Below, one piece after another: positions 1-6,219 of a stretch of 31,087 nucleotides of DNA. The DNA comes from JAZKSG01 sp964384785 (lineage in GTDB: Archaea > Thermoplasmatota > E2 > DHVEG-1): contig CAYLLH010000064.1 of assembly GCA_964384785.1 (NCBI GenBank), forward strand, positions 1 through 31,087, written 5' to 3'. The notes beneath the pieces are model-generated. The model had not been told where the DNA came from and made no database searches. It saw only the letters and a list, made by a program, of their open reading frames with translations. Position 1 is the stretch's first letter; every line of letters starts with the position of its first letter. The position numbers and the translations under genes are program-made.

Positions 1-87
1 GGTGAAAACACAAAATAAAAAAATCAAAATAGATCATTTTTTTCGCAGATTTTCCGTATTTTTTAGTACCACTATAGAAATTCAACA

Positions 88-125
88 AATTTATATAGAC
101 TCATCTGTTCACATTCCAGGAGGCT
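88..125 (+). promoter_or_regulatory. TATA-like box and strong Shine-Dalgarno of the first surface-protein gene
   Basis: A TATA-like AATTTATATAG lies at 88-98 and AGGAGGCT at 118-125, six bases before the ATG at 131. This is one of the few textbook Shine-Dalgarno sites in the window. It fixes the start of the downstream gene. The call is motif reading only. Confidence 0.6.
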
Positions 126-130
126 AAATT

Positions 131-895
131 ATGAAAAATTTAACTAAAACAGGAGTATTTATCGCAGGGTTTTTCGCACTTATCCTTTTAAGTGTGTCAA
201 TTCCTGCAGAAACAGCAACTGATGATACCGAAGATGTATGGGTTCATCAACTTGGCAGTTCAGGTATGAGCTATCGGGAGTATTCAGGGTCTAGAGATAA
301 TGTTGATATTACAAGTGTTAGCTATGAACTATCAGATTCTACAGTAACTGCATCTTTAACGGTAGCAGGTGAGATAGTAAATGATATGTATCATACGTAT
401 ATCATTTATCTTGAAAATCCCTCGGGTCAATATTATGCAACGTATTCAGCAGGAAGTGGAATGTGGATTGGTAATGATAAGTATGGTGGAGAAATGGGTC
501 AGTTAACTGATCCGGTTTCAGGTGATACGTTTACCGCAATCTTTGAGATCAATCATCCTGAAGATAGTTTTAACCTGTATGGATCTGCATCTGAATCTGT
601 AGATGCCACTGAAGCGTATTATGATTTTGCACCAAATATGTTTGCTCCATACTATGAGGGTTCCACAGATGATGACGAACCAGTTGATGACCCCGATCCC
701 GGCGACAGTACAGACGCAGACGATACGGAAAACGCAAACGATTCAGATAACACGGATCAAACAGATACAACTGATTTAAATACAGACGACACCACGGATG
801 ATGGCGGAGGGGGCATACCTGGTTTTGAGACAATTGCATTAATTGCAGCAATTGGTATTGCCTTAATACTCTTAAAAAGAAAAAACAAAAAATAA
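131..895 (+). CDS. Secreted surface protein with PGF-CTERM-like sorting tag (paralogue 1)
   Basis: This 254-residue protein is predicted to be exported and held at the cell surface. Residues 1-28 form a signal peptide (basic start, hydrophobic core, then PAETA). Residues about 45-165 look beta-rich and carry the VDITSVSYE stretch shared in pattern with the next three paralogues. Residues about 178-222 are an Asp/Thr-rich linker. The tail has Gly-rich GGGG, then IPGFE (PGF at 230-232), a hydrophobic helix and a KRKNKK end. In known archaea such PGF-CTERM tails are processed by archaeosortase A, with attachment to a prenyl lipid; that role here is inferred, and no sortase is in the window. The Asp/Thr linker resembles the spacers of cell-wall-spanning or glycosylated proteins. 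The ligand or substrate is unknown. The start is fixed by an AGGAGG site six bases upstream. Confidence 0.85.
   Translation: MKNLTKTGVFIAGFFALILLSVSIPAETATDDTEDVWVHQLGSSGMSYREYSGSRDNVDITSVSYELSDSTVTASLTVAGEIVNDMYHTYIIYLENPSGQYYATYSAGSGMWIGNDKYGGEMGQLTDPVSGDTFTAIFEINHPEDSFNLYGSASESVDATEAYYDFAPNMFAPYYEGSTDDDEPVDDPDPGDSTDADDTENANDSDNTDQTDTTDLNTDDTTDDGGGGIPGFETIALIAAIGIALILLKRKNKK
797..828 (+). repeat. 32-bp identical tag-encoding repeat, copy 1
   Basis: This segment encodes the DDGGGGIPGF part of the sorting tag and matches 2357-2388 base for base. Similarity continues with substitutions through the transmembrane-helix codons. The local GC content is far above the surrounding sequence. Confidence 0.85.
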
Positions 896-903
896 ATTCC
901 TAA

Positions 904-919
904 TTTCTTTATTTTTTTT
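904..919 (+). terminator. T-rich terminator after paralogue 1
   Basis: A T-rich run (TTTCTTTATTTTTTTTA-like) begins nine bases after the stop codon, as expected for archaeal oligo-T termination. There is no strong hairpin. It lies just before the left end of the insertion sequence. Confidence 0.45.
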
Positions 920-925
920 ATTTAT

Positions 926-931
926 CGAATT
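926..931. repeat. Target-site duplication, left copy (CGAATT)
   Basis: CGAATT abuts the left inverted repeat of the insertion sequence and recurs exactly at 1641-1646, directly after the right inverted repeat. The pair is read as a 6-bp target duplication. Extending it to 8 bp, as is usual for IS6 elements, breaks the match. Confidence 0.65.
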
Positions 932-943
932 GTGGATGTCAAG

Positions 944-1498
944 TTAACACCTCGTGAAGTGATAAAGCGATACAAATGAAATCATCCATTCTTGTGCTGT
1001 ATCTATACTAGCGTTGTGAGGCCAACACTTGTAAAATCTTTTAATCCTGTGTTTCAACAGGAAAAACCATTGCTCTACAGGATTACGCAGGCCAAAAGTG
1101 ATATGTTCCCATTCGACGTTTAATCTGTTGAGTGCTGGTTTATACCAAGGACCACCATCAACTAGTATTTTCGGGCTGTTTTTACATTTTCTTAGAATAT
1201 ATCTAAGAAAACTGTATGCTTCTATTGAAGCACGTCCTTTAGATGCCCGTACACCAAGTACTTTCCAGGTATTTACATCTATTGCAGCCCAGACAATATG
1301 AAGTCTTCCATGGATCTTAATTTTTGTTTCATCAACAGCAATAATCTCATGTGTTCCTTTCTGTATTTTGAAAAGATCTGAGGCTTTATGATACCAGAGA
1401 CGAATAGCCTCATGACTAACCTTTTCATAATTTGAAACAATTGTTTTACAATCCCTTAGAGACAATCCATAATGATACAACAATATTCCAAGAGCCAT
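944..1498 (-). CDS. DDE transposase, IS6-like, possibly N-terminally truncated
   Basis: The 184-residue reading has a DDE catalytic core: D56 in AVDETKIKI, D114 in LVDGGPWY and E142 in RNPVEQWF, followed by basic LKHRIKRF. These spacings and the GPWY / RNPVEQWF signatures fit the IS6-like transposases common in archaea. An N-terminal helix-turn-helix region is suggested by GLSLRDCKTIVSNYEKVSHE. The protein is shorter than the usual 210-240 residues. The frame stays open upstream of the Met (ANNIFERKRKKLST) until a TAA at 1541-1543, and beyond that stop the same frame reads MDGMLSYLVKGL from an ATG at 1577-1579. The gene may therefore be a nonsense-mutated copy, or it may simply start at 1498. 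Confidence 0.85.
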   Translation of the reverse strand: MALGILLYHYGLSLRDCKTIVSNYEKVSHEAIRLWYHKASDLFKIQKGTHEIIAVDETKIKIHGRLHIVWAAIDVNTWKVLGVRASKGRASIEAYSFLRYILRKCKNSPKILVDGGPWYKPALNRLNVEWEHITFGLRNPVEQWFFLLKHRIKRFYKCWPHNASIDTAQEWMISFVSLYHFTRC

Positions 1499-1562
1499 AG
1501 TGCTTAATTTTTTACGCTTTCTTTCAAAAATATTATTAGCTTATAATCCTTTTACCAAATAA

Positions 1563-1612
1563 GACAGCATCCCATCCATGATTTATACCCAATAAACATG
1601 ATGGGTGCTGTC
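1563..1612 (-). repeat. Imperfect hairpin inside the insertion sequence, upstream of the transposase
   Basis: The segment GACAGCATCCCATCCATG (1563-1580) pairs imperfectly with CATGATGGGTGCTGTC (1597-1612) around a 16-base AT-rich loop. It lies between the right end of the element and the transposase. It could damp read-through transcription into the transposase or expose or mask a start, but this is only inferred from position. Confidence 0.6.
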
Positions 1613-1640
1613 ATATTTTAAATTTTAACTTGACAACCAC

Positions 1641-1646
1641 CGAATT
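1641..1646. repeat. Target-site duplication, right copy (CGAATT)
   Basis: This is an exact copy of 926-931, immediately outside the right inverted repeat. Confidence 0.65.
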
Positions 1647-1690
1647 TTTTTAGTTAAACTTAATAAAGAATAACTTTTTTGGTATTATGG

Positions 1691-2449
1691 ATGTTGAAAA
1701 AAAAAATGTTGAAATCTAAAAAAATATTTATTCTAATATCAATCTTTAGTATGCTGTTAATAACATGTACAGTTTCTGCAAAAGAGATAACTGATGAAAA
1801 AAATGATATTTTTTGTTATAAAATAAACACTGGAGCAAATACTTATTCAATTTCTTCAAAAAATGTTGGAGATAGACCCTATATTGACATTATAAACGCT
1901 AGTTATTCATTAAATGGTAATAACCTTACTATGTCCTTATCTTTGGAAGAACAAATACCGTCTTTTAATCTAAATTCAACCTGTTCATATATATTATATT
2001 ATGGCAATCCGGATGACTCCGATTATTGGCATACTGCTACTTATACAACCTCAGGTGCAGCGACATATCAAACAATTCAGGGTGGTTCTCAAAATATAGG
2101 AACTATATCTAATCCTTTATCAAATGGAGATAAGACTTTTACTGCATCATTTGAAATTCAGACAGATGAACCCGCTTTTGAATTCTGGGCTGTAACGACA
2201 GAGGTTGTAACAAATTTTGATTATACAAATATAGATACAGAAAATCCACAAAATTCAGATTTTGAAACCAAAACCTATGTTGATGCTGCACCTTTAGATC
2301 CTGGTGAATGGGCGGGAAGCATGTATCCTTCTGCATCTTCTTTAAATGACGACGGTGATGATGGCGGAGGGGGCATACCTGGTTTTGAAACTGTTTTTTT
2401 AATTGCTGCAATTGGCACCGTTCTCATACTATTAAAGAAAAAATCATAA
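1691..2449 (+). CDS. Secreted surface protein with PGF-CTERM-like sorting tag (paralogue 2)
   Basis: A signal peptide (lysine-rich start, hydrophobic core ending CTVSA) is followed by a beta-rich ectodomain containing YIDIINASYSLNGNNLTMSL, the counterpart of the VDITSVSYE region in paralogue 1. A short Asp/Gly linker leads to IPGFE (PGF at 230-232), a hydrophobic helix and a basic KKKS end. There is almost no Asp/Thr linker, unlike paralogue 1. The reading frame also allows a TTG start at 1679 and an ATG at 1706; the ATG at 1691 is chosen because it leaves a normal signal peptide. No clear ribosome site precedes any of them. The DNA of the tag is identical to paralogue 1 over 32 bases. Retention at the surface by archaeosortase-type processing is inferred from family knowledge; the function of the ectodomain is unknown. 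Confidence 0.82.
   Translation: MLKKKMLKSKKIFILISIFSMLLITCTVSAKEITDEKNDIFCYKINTGANTYSISSKNVGDRPYIDIINASYSLNGNNLTMSLSLEEQIPSFNLNSTCSYILYYGNPDDSDYWHTATYTTSGAATYQTIQGGSQNIGTISNPLSNGDKTFTASFEIQTDEPAFEFWAVTTEVVTNFDYTNIDTENPQNSDFETKTYVDAAPLDPGEWAGSMYPSASSLNDDGDDGGGGIPGFETVFLIAAIGTVLILLKKKS
2357..2388 (+). repeat. 32-bp identical tag-encoding repeat, copy 2
   Basis: This is the second copy of the tag-encoding segment at 797-828, in the same reading frame of paralogue 2. The ectodomains of the two genes are much less alike than this segment. Confidence 0.85.
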
Positions 2450-2530
2450 ATTTCTATTTTTTATTAAAAAACAAGGATTTTTAGAGTATCGATAATTATT
2501 TAAGAAATATTACAATAATGTTTTCTATAA

Positions 2531-2550
2531 AAATATATAAATATGGCGGA
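2531..2550 (+). promoter_or_regulatory. TATA-like box and weak ribosome site deciding the start of paralogue 3
   Basis: AAATATATAAATA at 2531-2543 is a good archaeal TATA element about 24 bases before the ATG at 2560, and GGCGGA follows at 2545-2550. The box lies downstream of the more distal in-frame ATG at 2518. The ATG at 2560 is therefore the likely start. Confidence 0.55.
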
Positions 2551-2559
2551 AAAAAGAAT

Positions 2560-3423
2560 ATGAAAAAAGTTTTAATTCTACTTATAACACTACTTTTAAT
2601 AGCAACAACCTTTGTTACAATTGCAAATGCTAAAACAAATAACACAAACATTTTTTTTAAAAATAATCGTGATGGACCAATCCTTGAGTTTCTTAAAAAA
2701 ATACCTATTGTAAATAAAACAATAAATTTTTTTAAAAATCTTTTTGGTTTAGCTGAAGACATTGAAAACATTGAACCACCAGAGGAATTTGATGAAACCT
2801 ACAAAGTCTATTACCAAGATTCTAACAAAGAACCCGGGTCAGAAAAACCAACTGATAAATCCATTTCAGTATCTATTAAAAATTTTGATTTAGATTACTC
2901 AAATAAGGATAATAATGTAGAGTTTGACATGACTTTTGATGGTTCTACATCTGGGGATGTTTATGCATGTTACTATATTCTGGTTAATTACTATGAGGAT
3001 GGTTCGGCAGGATATGCAAATGTTTGGATGAGTCCTTTTAAACAATCCGGTTTGGATTTAGCAGATTACTCTTTTGAATTAACGTTCACCGGAACAGGGT
3101 CTAATGGGGATGATGATTGGTCTACCTTTAGTGGAAGACAATATGTTAATGGTCCTCTTAATATGAGTGAAATTCCTTTTAAGATCCCTGAAGAAGACAA
3201 AGATAAAACTCTAATAGATGTAAAATTGTATGTTAGAGCTTTTAGCGATGAGGATTTAACTAGATGGAACCAGGATTCAATTAGTATCATGGATGAGATG
3301 ACCGGATCGGTTTATGAAGAAACTGAGGATGAGGATAACAATAGTATACCTGGTTTTGAAATAATGTTTCTTATCATAGCATTATCCATAGCATTGATTT
3401 TAATGCGAAGAAAAAAACTTTGA
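2560..3423 (+). CDS. Secreted surface protein with PGF-CTERM-like sorting tag (paralogue 3)
   Basis: From the ATG at 2560 the protein has 287 residues. It opens with a signal peptide (MKKVLILLITLLLIATTF, cut near ANA). A charged helical segment of about 50 residues follows and is absent from the other paralogues. The beta-rich ectodomain begins near SVSIKNFDLDYSNKDNN and includes YYILVNYYEDGSAGYANVW, which matches QAGYANSSE in paralogue 4. The tail is NNSIPGFE (PGF at 264-266), a hydrophobic helix and RRKKL. An in-frame ATG at 2518 would add 14 residues, but a TATA-like box lies between the two and the shorter form gives a standard signal peptide. Surface retention is inferred from the tag. 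The ligand is unknown. Confidence 0.83.
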   Translation: MKKVLILLITLLLIATTFVTIANAKTNNTNIFFKNNRDGPILEFLKKIPIVNKTINFFKNLFGLAEDIENIEPPEEFDETYKVYYQDSNKEPGSEKPTDKSISVSIKNFDLDYSNKDNNVEFDMTFDGSTSGDVYACYYILVNYYEDGSAGYANVWMSPFKQSGLDLADYSFELTFTGTGSNGDDDWSTFSGRQYVNGPLNMSEIPFKIPEEDKDKTLIDVKLYVRAFSDEDLTRWNQDSISIMDEMTGSVYEETEDEDNNSIPGFEIMFLIIALSIALILMRRKKL

Positions 3424-3428
3424 ACAAA

Positions 3429-3446
3429 AACAAATTTGTTTTTTTT
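3429..3446 (+). terminator. Palindrome plus T-run terminator after paralogue 3
   Basis: The 12-base palindrome AACAAATTTGTT at 3429-3440 runs into eight T residues just after the stop codon. This is the clearest terminator shape in the array and suggests that paralogues 3 and 4 are transcribed separately. Confidence 0.5.
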
Positions 3447-3511
3447 ACAACAAAAACATTAAATAAAAATATTTTAGAAAACTTTCCAGTAATTTTAAAT
3501 GGAACATATTT

Positions 3512-3532
3512 ATTTATATTTCGCTGAGGAGA
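3512..3532 (+). promoter_or_regulatory. TATA-like box and Shine-Dalgarno of paralogue 4
   Basis: ATTTATAT at 3512-3519 is followed by GAGGAGA at 3526-3532, seven bases before the ATG at 3540. This gives paralogue 4 its own promoter and a firm start. Confidence 0.55.
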
Positions 3533-3539
3533 GAAAAAT

Positions 3540-4265
3540 ATGAACTCAAAAAAAATATATCAAATATTGACCGCAGTAGTAATGATTATATTTCTATGCA
3601 GTTTTTTTTCGACTGTTAACGCAGCAGATAATAAAACCTTGAATTATACGATAGATGAAACCGACCCAATAGGGGATGTAATTAATGAGAGCTTTAAACC
3701 CACATCTGATCAGGATCCCGACGTGGACATCACAAAGTTTACATCTGAAAAAGACGAAGATGATATCAAAATTGAATTAACAGTAAATGGTTCAATAAAC
3801 AACAGCCAAAGTTATACTTATATGGTTTTAATATTAGATGAAGCATTAACTGCTGAAGACCTGCAGGAAATGACAAGTCAGGATGAAGAGATTTCATCTT
3901 ATTATGTGCAAGTTATTTATGTTGCAGGTCAAGCAGGTTATGCAAATTCATCTGAGGTCATGGGAAGTATAAAAAATATTGATAATTCTACAACTGATGG
4001 TAAACTTACCATGTATGTACCTGAAACAGCTTTTTCAAATTTAACAGATTTTAATGTACTCGCTATTGCTGGTTACAACTTCACTGGTGGATCTGAGGGT
4101 TATATGGATTACTTTATTGGTTCAAGTGATGACACTGACGATACAGGAAACGGAGAAAAAAACGGTAAAGATAACGATGATGAGGGAATACCGGGTTTTG
4201 AGTTATTTGCTTTTGTTGTCGCTTTAGCTGTAGCGATGATAATTTTGAAAAAGAAAAAACTATAA
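3540..4265 (+). CDS. Secreted surface protein with PGF-CTERM-like sorting tag (paralogue 4)
   Basis: The 241-residue protein has a signal peptide (MNSKKIYQILTAVVMIIFLC, cut near VNA). Its beta-rich domain starts at DPDVDITKFTSEKDEDDIKI and includes INNSQSYTYMVLILDE; the DPDVDIT...E.T.NG...YTY pattern is the clearest version of the motif shared by all four paralogues. A short Gly/Asp/Lys linker leads to GIPGFE (PGF at 218-220), a hydrophobic helix and KKKKL. The fold may be DOMON- or CBM9-like (substrate- or cofactor-binding beta sandwich); this is a guess from pattern only. Sequons such as NGS, NNS and NYT suggest N-glycosylation, for which an AglB gene lies 7 kb downstream. The start is supported by GAGGAG seven bases upstream. 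Confidence 0.85.
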   Translation: MNSKKIYQILTAVVMIIFLCSFFSTVNAADNKTLNYTIDETDPIGDVINESFKPTSDQDPDVDITKFTSEKDEDDIKIELTVNGSINNSQSYTYMVLILDEALTAEDLQEMTSQDEEISSYYVQVIYVAGQAGYANSSEVMGSIKNIDNSTTDGKLTMYVPETAFSNLTDFNVLAIAGYNFTGGSEGYMDYFIGSSDDTDDTGNGEKNGKDNDDEGIPGFELFAFVVALAVAMIILKKKKL

Positions 4266-4333
4266 TTTTTTTCCTAAAAATTAAAGAAAAAATTGATAAA
4301 ATAGAAAAATAAAGAGATATGGGGGTTGTAATA

Positions 4334-5143
4334 TTATCCCTCTGAAACCCCATATTGGAGTTCGATTAGAGTATATTCATCTGTTGAGACTGTTATCTTA
4401 GCAAACTCATCTTCTTCAAACTGGTAGTTAAGTGTTGTTTTACCGACCTCGCTCTCTTCTAGGGTAGGTTCTCCTAACTCTTGTTTGTACCAGTCTACAA
4501 CATCATCGAGACTATCAATAGTTCCATACTTGATTTCTATTATTTGTCCCTCATAAGATGTGAAATTGGAATGCTCCAGCATAACTGAATCCGGATATCG
4601 GGCTATTGGTTCATCTCCATCGACTTGGTCTTCGTCTGGCAGACTATTTTCATTGCCATTATCCTCGTTGTCACCGTCATCTCCGTTCTCTATTTTGCCT
4701 AATTCTCCACTCCACGTACCAGATCCAGAATAGGTATAGTCACCAGCGAGTTCCCAGGTACCTGAAACTTCTTCGCCGTTAGATGTAAAATCACCGGACC
4801 ATTCAACGGTGCCGAAGGCTGCGTTCCCAGATGCCTGTATTTCTCCATCGGAAACTGTTCCAGTTATATCTCCTTCGCCATCGCCTGAAAACGAGCCGGT
4901 TACTGTTCCTTCATCGAAGTCGACATCAAATTCCCATGTTCCGCTATAGGATTCTCCACCTATTGAACCTGACCACGTTCCGGAATAGTTGGCCGTTCCT
5001 GTGATTTTTCCGCCATTGCCATCAACATCATTGTCTACATTATCAGATCCATCACTATTTCCATCATCAGTTCCAATGCAACCACTAAAAGCTAAGCCTA
5101 CTAACAGCATCAATATTAGTATCACAACTATATTTTTCTTCAC
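4334..5143 (-). CDS. Secreted lipoprotein with Gly/Ser/Trp-rich beta repeats
   Basis: This is a 269-residue predicted lipoprotein with a GTG start. The signal sequence ends in the lipobox FSGC (Cys22). A short Asp/Asn/Gly linker follows. Residues about 45-150 contain repeated SGTWSG-type strands (YSGTWSGSIGG, YSGTWEFDVD, VEWSGDFTSN, VSGTWELAGD, GSGTWSGEL), which suggest a small beta barrel or beta solenoid. A second acidic linker leads to a separate C-terminal domain with YPDSVMLEHSNF, DSLDDVVDWYKQELGEP and a closing strand, of a type seen in archaeal and bacterial secreted proteins of unknown role. It is convergent with paralogue 4, whose product uses a different anchor (PGF tag rather than lipid-Cys). 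No enzymatic motif was seen. Confidence 0.85.
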   Translation of the reverse strand: MKKNIVVILILMLLVGLAFSGCIGTDDGNSDGSDNVDNDVDGNGGKITGTANYSGTWSGSIGGESYSGTWEFDVDFDEGTVTGSFSGDGEGDITGTVSDGEIQASGNAAFGTVEWSGDFTSNGEEVSGTWELAGDYTYSGSGTWSGELGKIENGDDGDNEDNGNENSLPDEDQVDGDEPIARYPDSVMLEHSNFTSYEGQIIEIKYGTIDSLDDVVDWYKQELGEPTLEESEVGKTTLNYQFEEDEFAKITVSTDEYTLIELQYGVSEG

Positions 5144-5402
5144 TATACCACATTTATTCGCAAAAGAATATTATTATATTTAAGTTTTGGGAAAAACTCT
5201 TTTTTTTGTGAAAATGTTATAGTATTTTAAAAACTATATGTATCTCAATCATAACTCATTTTAAAAAAAAATAAAACGCATTAATTCGATTAATAATAAC
5301 AATTTCATACCTATCATTACAGCACTAAATTCAGCAATTGTTTTTAATCATAAAAAAAGGAGAAAATAGAAAAAATCCAAAAAACTTTTTTTTGTTCTTT
5401 CT

Positions 5403-5744
5403 TTAAAACAAATCAAGTTCTCCAGTTATTTGATCTATAATGTTGGTTGGTGCCGGCCCAAAACCAATAACCGTTTTAGTTCCAGCAGAGATTTCTGTGT
5501 GTCCTGCATCAGCAATAATTTTTGTAAAAACACCCAAGTCTTTTGCTTTTTCTCTCAAAACAAAAAAATCTTTTTCAGAATCTGTTTTTGCTACAACTTT
5601 TTTAGCTCCTTCCTGGTTCCATTTTTTAAACCATTTAGAATTATTTTTCTTTGTACCAAAAGCACATTCCACAGCTGCATGAGCTACTTGTGCTGCAAGT
5701 TTTCCTGGTGAAAGCTTCAGATCTTTTCTTGTTACTATCACCAT
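5403..5744 (-). CDS. pth2: Peptidyl-tRNA hydrolase, type 2 (Pth2)
   Basis: Pth2 cleaves the ester bond between peptide and tRNA to recycle drop-off products of translation. The sequence carries the family pattern: MVIVTRKDLKLSPGKLAAQVAHAA with the conserved Lys and His, KVVAKTDSE in the middle, DAGHTEISAGTKTVIGFGP and a C-terminal DQITGELDLF. At 113 residues it is the usual archaeal length. An ATG at 5762 would add six residues (MCFEYK). The inner ATG at 5744 is chosen because family members start near the MVIV strand, but the upstream one is possible since it sits three bases after the preceding gene. The two genes are probably one transcript. Confidence 0.93.
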   Translation of the reverse strand: MVIVTRKDLKLSPGKLAAQVAHAAVECAFGTKKNNSKWFKKWNQEGAKKVVAKTDSEKDFFVLREKAKDLGVFTKIIADAGHTEISAGTKTVIGFGPAPTNIIDQITGELDLF

Positions 5745-5765
5745 TTTATATTCAAAACACATATT

Positions 5766-6110
5766 TTATTCACTTTCTTTTGAATGTTTTATTTCTTGAT
5801 ATGAATCTTTTCGCCATTGTTCTCCCATAATTATTGCTTTTTCAGGATCAACTAAACCTTTTACAAGAAGAGTTTTCCCTCTTTTTTCAATATGTTTTAA
5901 AGGCACACCAAGATAATTATTATCAGATTTAATAATCATAACGCTTTCATTTTCATTGACTGCTATACTTTCTCCAACAGTGTTTCCAGAACCATCTAGA
6001 ACAAAACGACACAGCATTTCATCATAGTTTTTATCATCCTCATTTTTAGATTTCTTCTCTTTTTTGTTAAATGAAAATAAAGTCTCTTTGATTCTTTTAA
6101 ATAAGCCCAT
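5766..6110 (-). CDS. Small conserved-type archaeal protein upstream of pth2
   Basis: The 114-residue product has a basic, lysine-rich N-terminal third (FKRIKETLFSFNKKEKKSK). A compact predicted beta domain follows from about residue 30 (MLCRFVLDGSGNTVGESIAV, VMIIKSDNNYLGVPLKHIEK, KTLLVKGLVD). The beta domain resembles PRC-barrel-like folds or archaeal families of unknown function; I cannot assign one with certainty. No signal peptide or membrane segment is present, so it should be cytoplasmic. It ends three bases before the longest possible pth2 start, suggesting cotranscription and possibly a role linked to translation or RNA. Confidence 0.75.
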   Translation of the reverse strand: MGLFKRIKETLFSFNKKEKKSKNEDDKNYDEMLCRFVLDGSGNTVGESIAVNENESVMIIKSDNNYLGVPLKHIEKRGKTLLVKGLVDPEKAIIMGEQWRKDSYQEIKHSKESE

Positions 6111-6176
6111 AGCGTTTTGTTACTCCATTAAAAAAACTCTTTGTATTTTTTGTTAAAGCCAGTGAATCAACGATTC

Positions 6177-6187
6177 CGTTATAAATC
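6177..6187 (+). promoter_or_regulatory. TATA-like box of the geranylgeranyl reductase gene
   Basis: CGTTATAAATC lies about 33-43 bases before the ATG at 6220, inside a 109-base divergent gap. No Shine-Dalgarno site precedes the ATG, so the leader should be very short. Confidence 0.45.
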
Positions 6188-6219
6188 TTTGGCACATTAC
6201 ACAATCTCTTGTATAAAAA

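Larger units (their letters stand above)
932..1640 (-). mobile_element. IS6-like insertion sequence, 709 bp
   Basis: This is a complete-looking small insertion sequence. The left end GTGGATGTCAAGTTAA (932-947) is the inverted complement of the right end (1625-1640) at 15 of 16 positions. Both ends are flanked by CGAATT. The single gene inside is a DDE transposase on the minus strand. The element lies in the gap between two paralogous surface-protein genes and interrupts neither coding sequence. It may separate paralogue 2 from an upstream promoter or join the two transcripts differently. Size and the one-gene layout fit the IS6 group; the 6-bp duplication is shorter than that group's usual 8. 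Confidence 0.85.

Noticed and set aside
1..18. Tail of an upstream gene (frame reading GENTK then stop)
   Set aside because: Five codons are too few to distinguish a gene end from chance.
1098..1301. Plus-strand open frame inside the insertion sequence
   Set aside because: It lies fully antisense to the transposase catalytic core and has no ribosome site or recognisable motif.
797..2388. Repeat pair as the start of a CRISPR or other repeat array
   Set aside because: Only two copies exist, 1.5 kb apart, and both are in-frame parts of sorting-tag codons.
5144..5402. Possible RNA gene in the 259-base gap before pth2
   Set aside because: The stretch is AT-rich without a tRNA cloverleaf, box motifs or a strong stem. 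I see only a possible promoter for the lipoprotein on the minus strand.
5430..5711. Two plus-strand open frames opposite pth2
   Set aside because: They are Phe/Ser-rich antisense shadows of a well-conserved gene.
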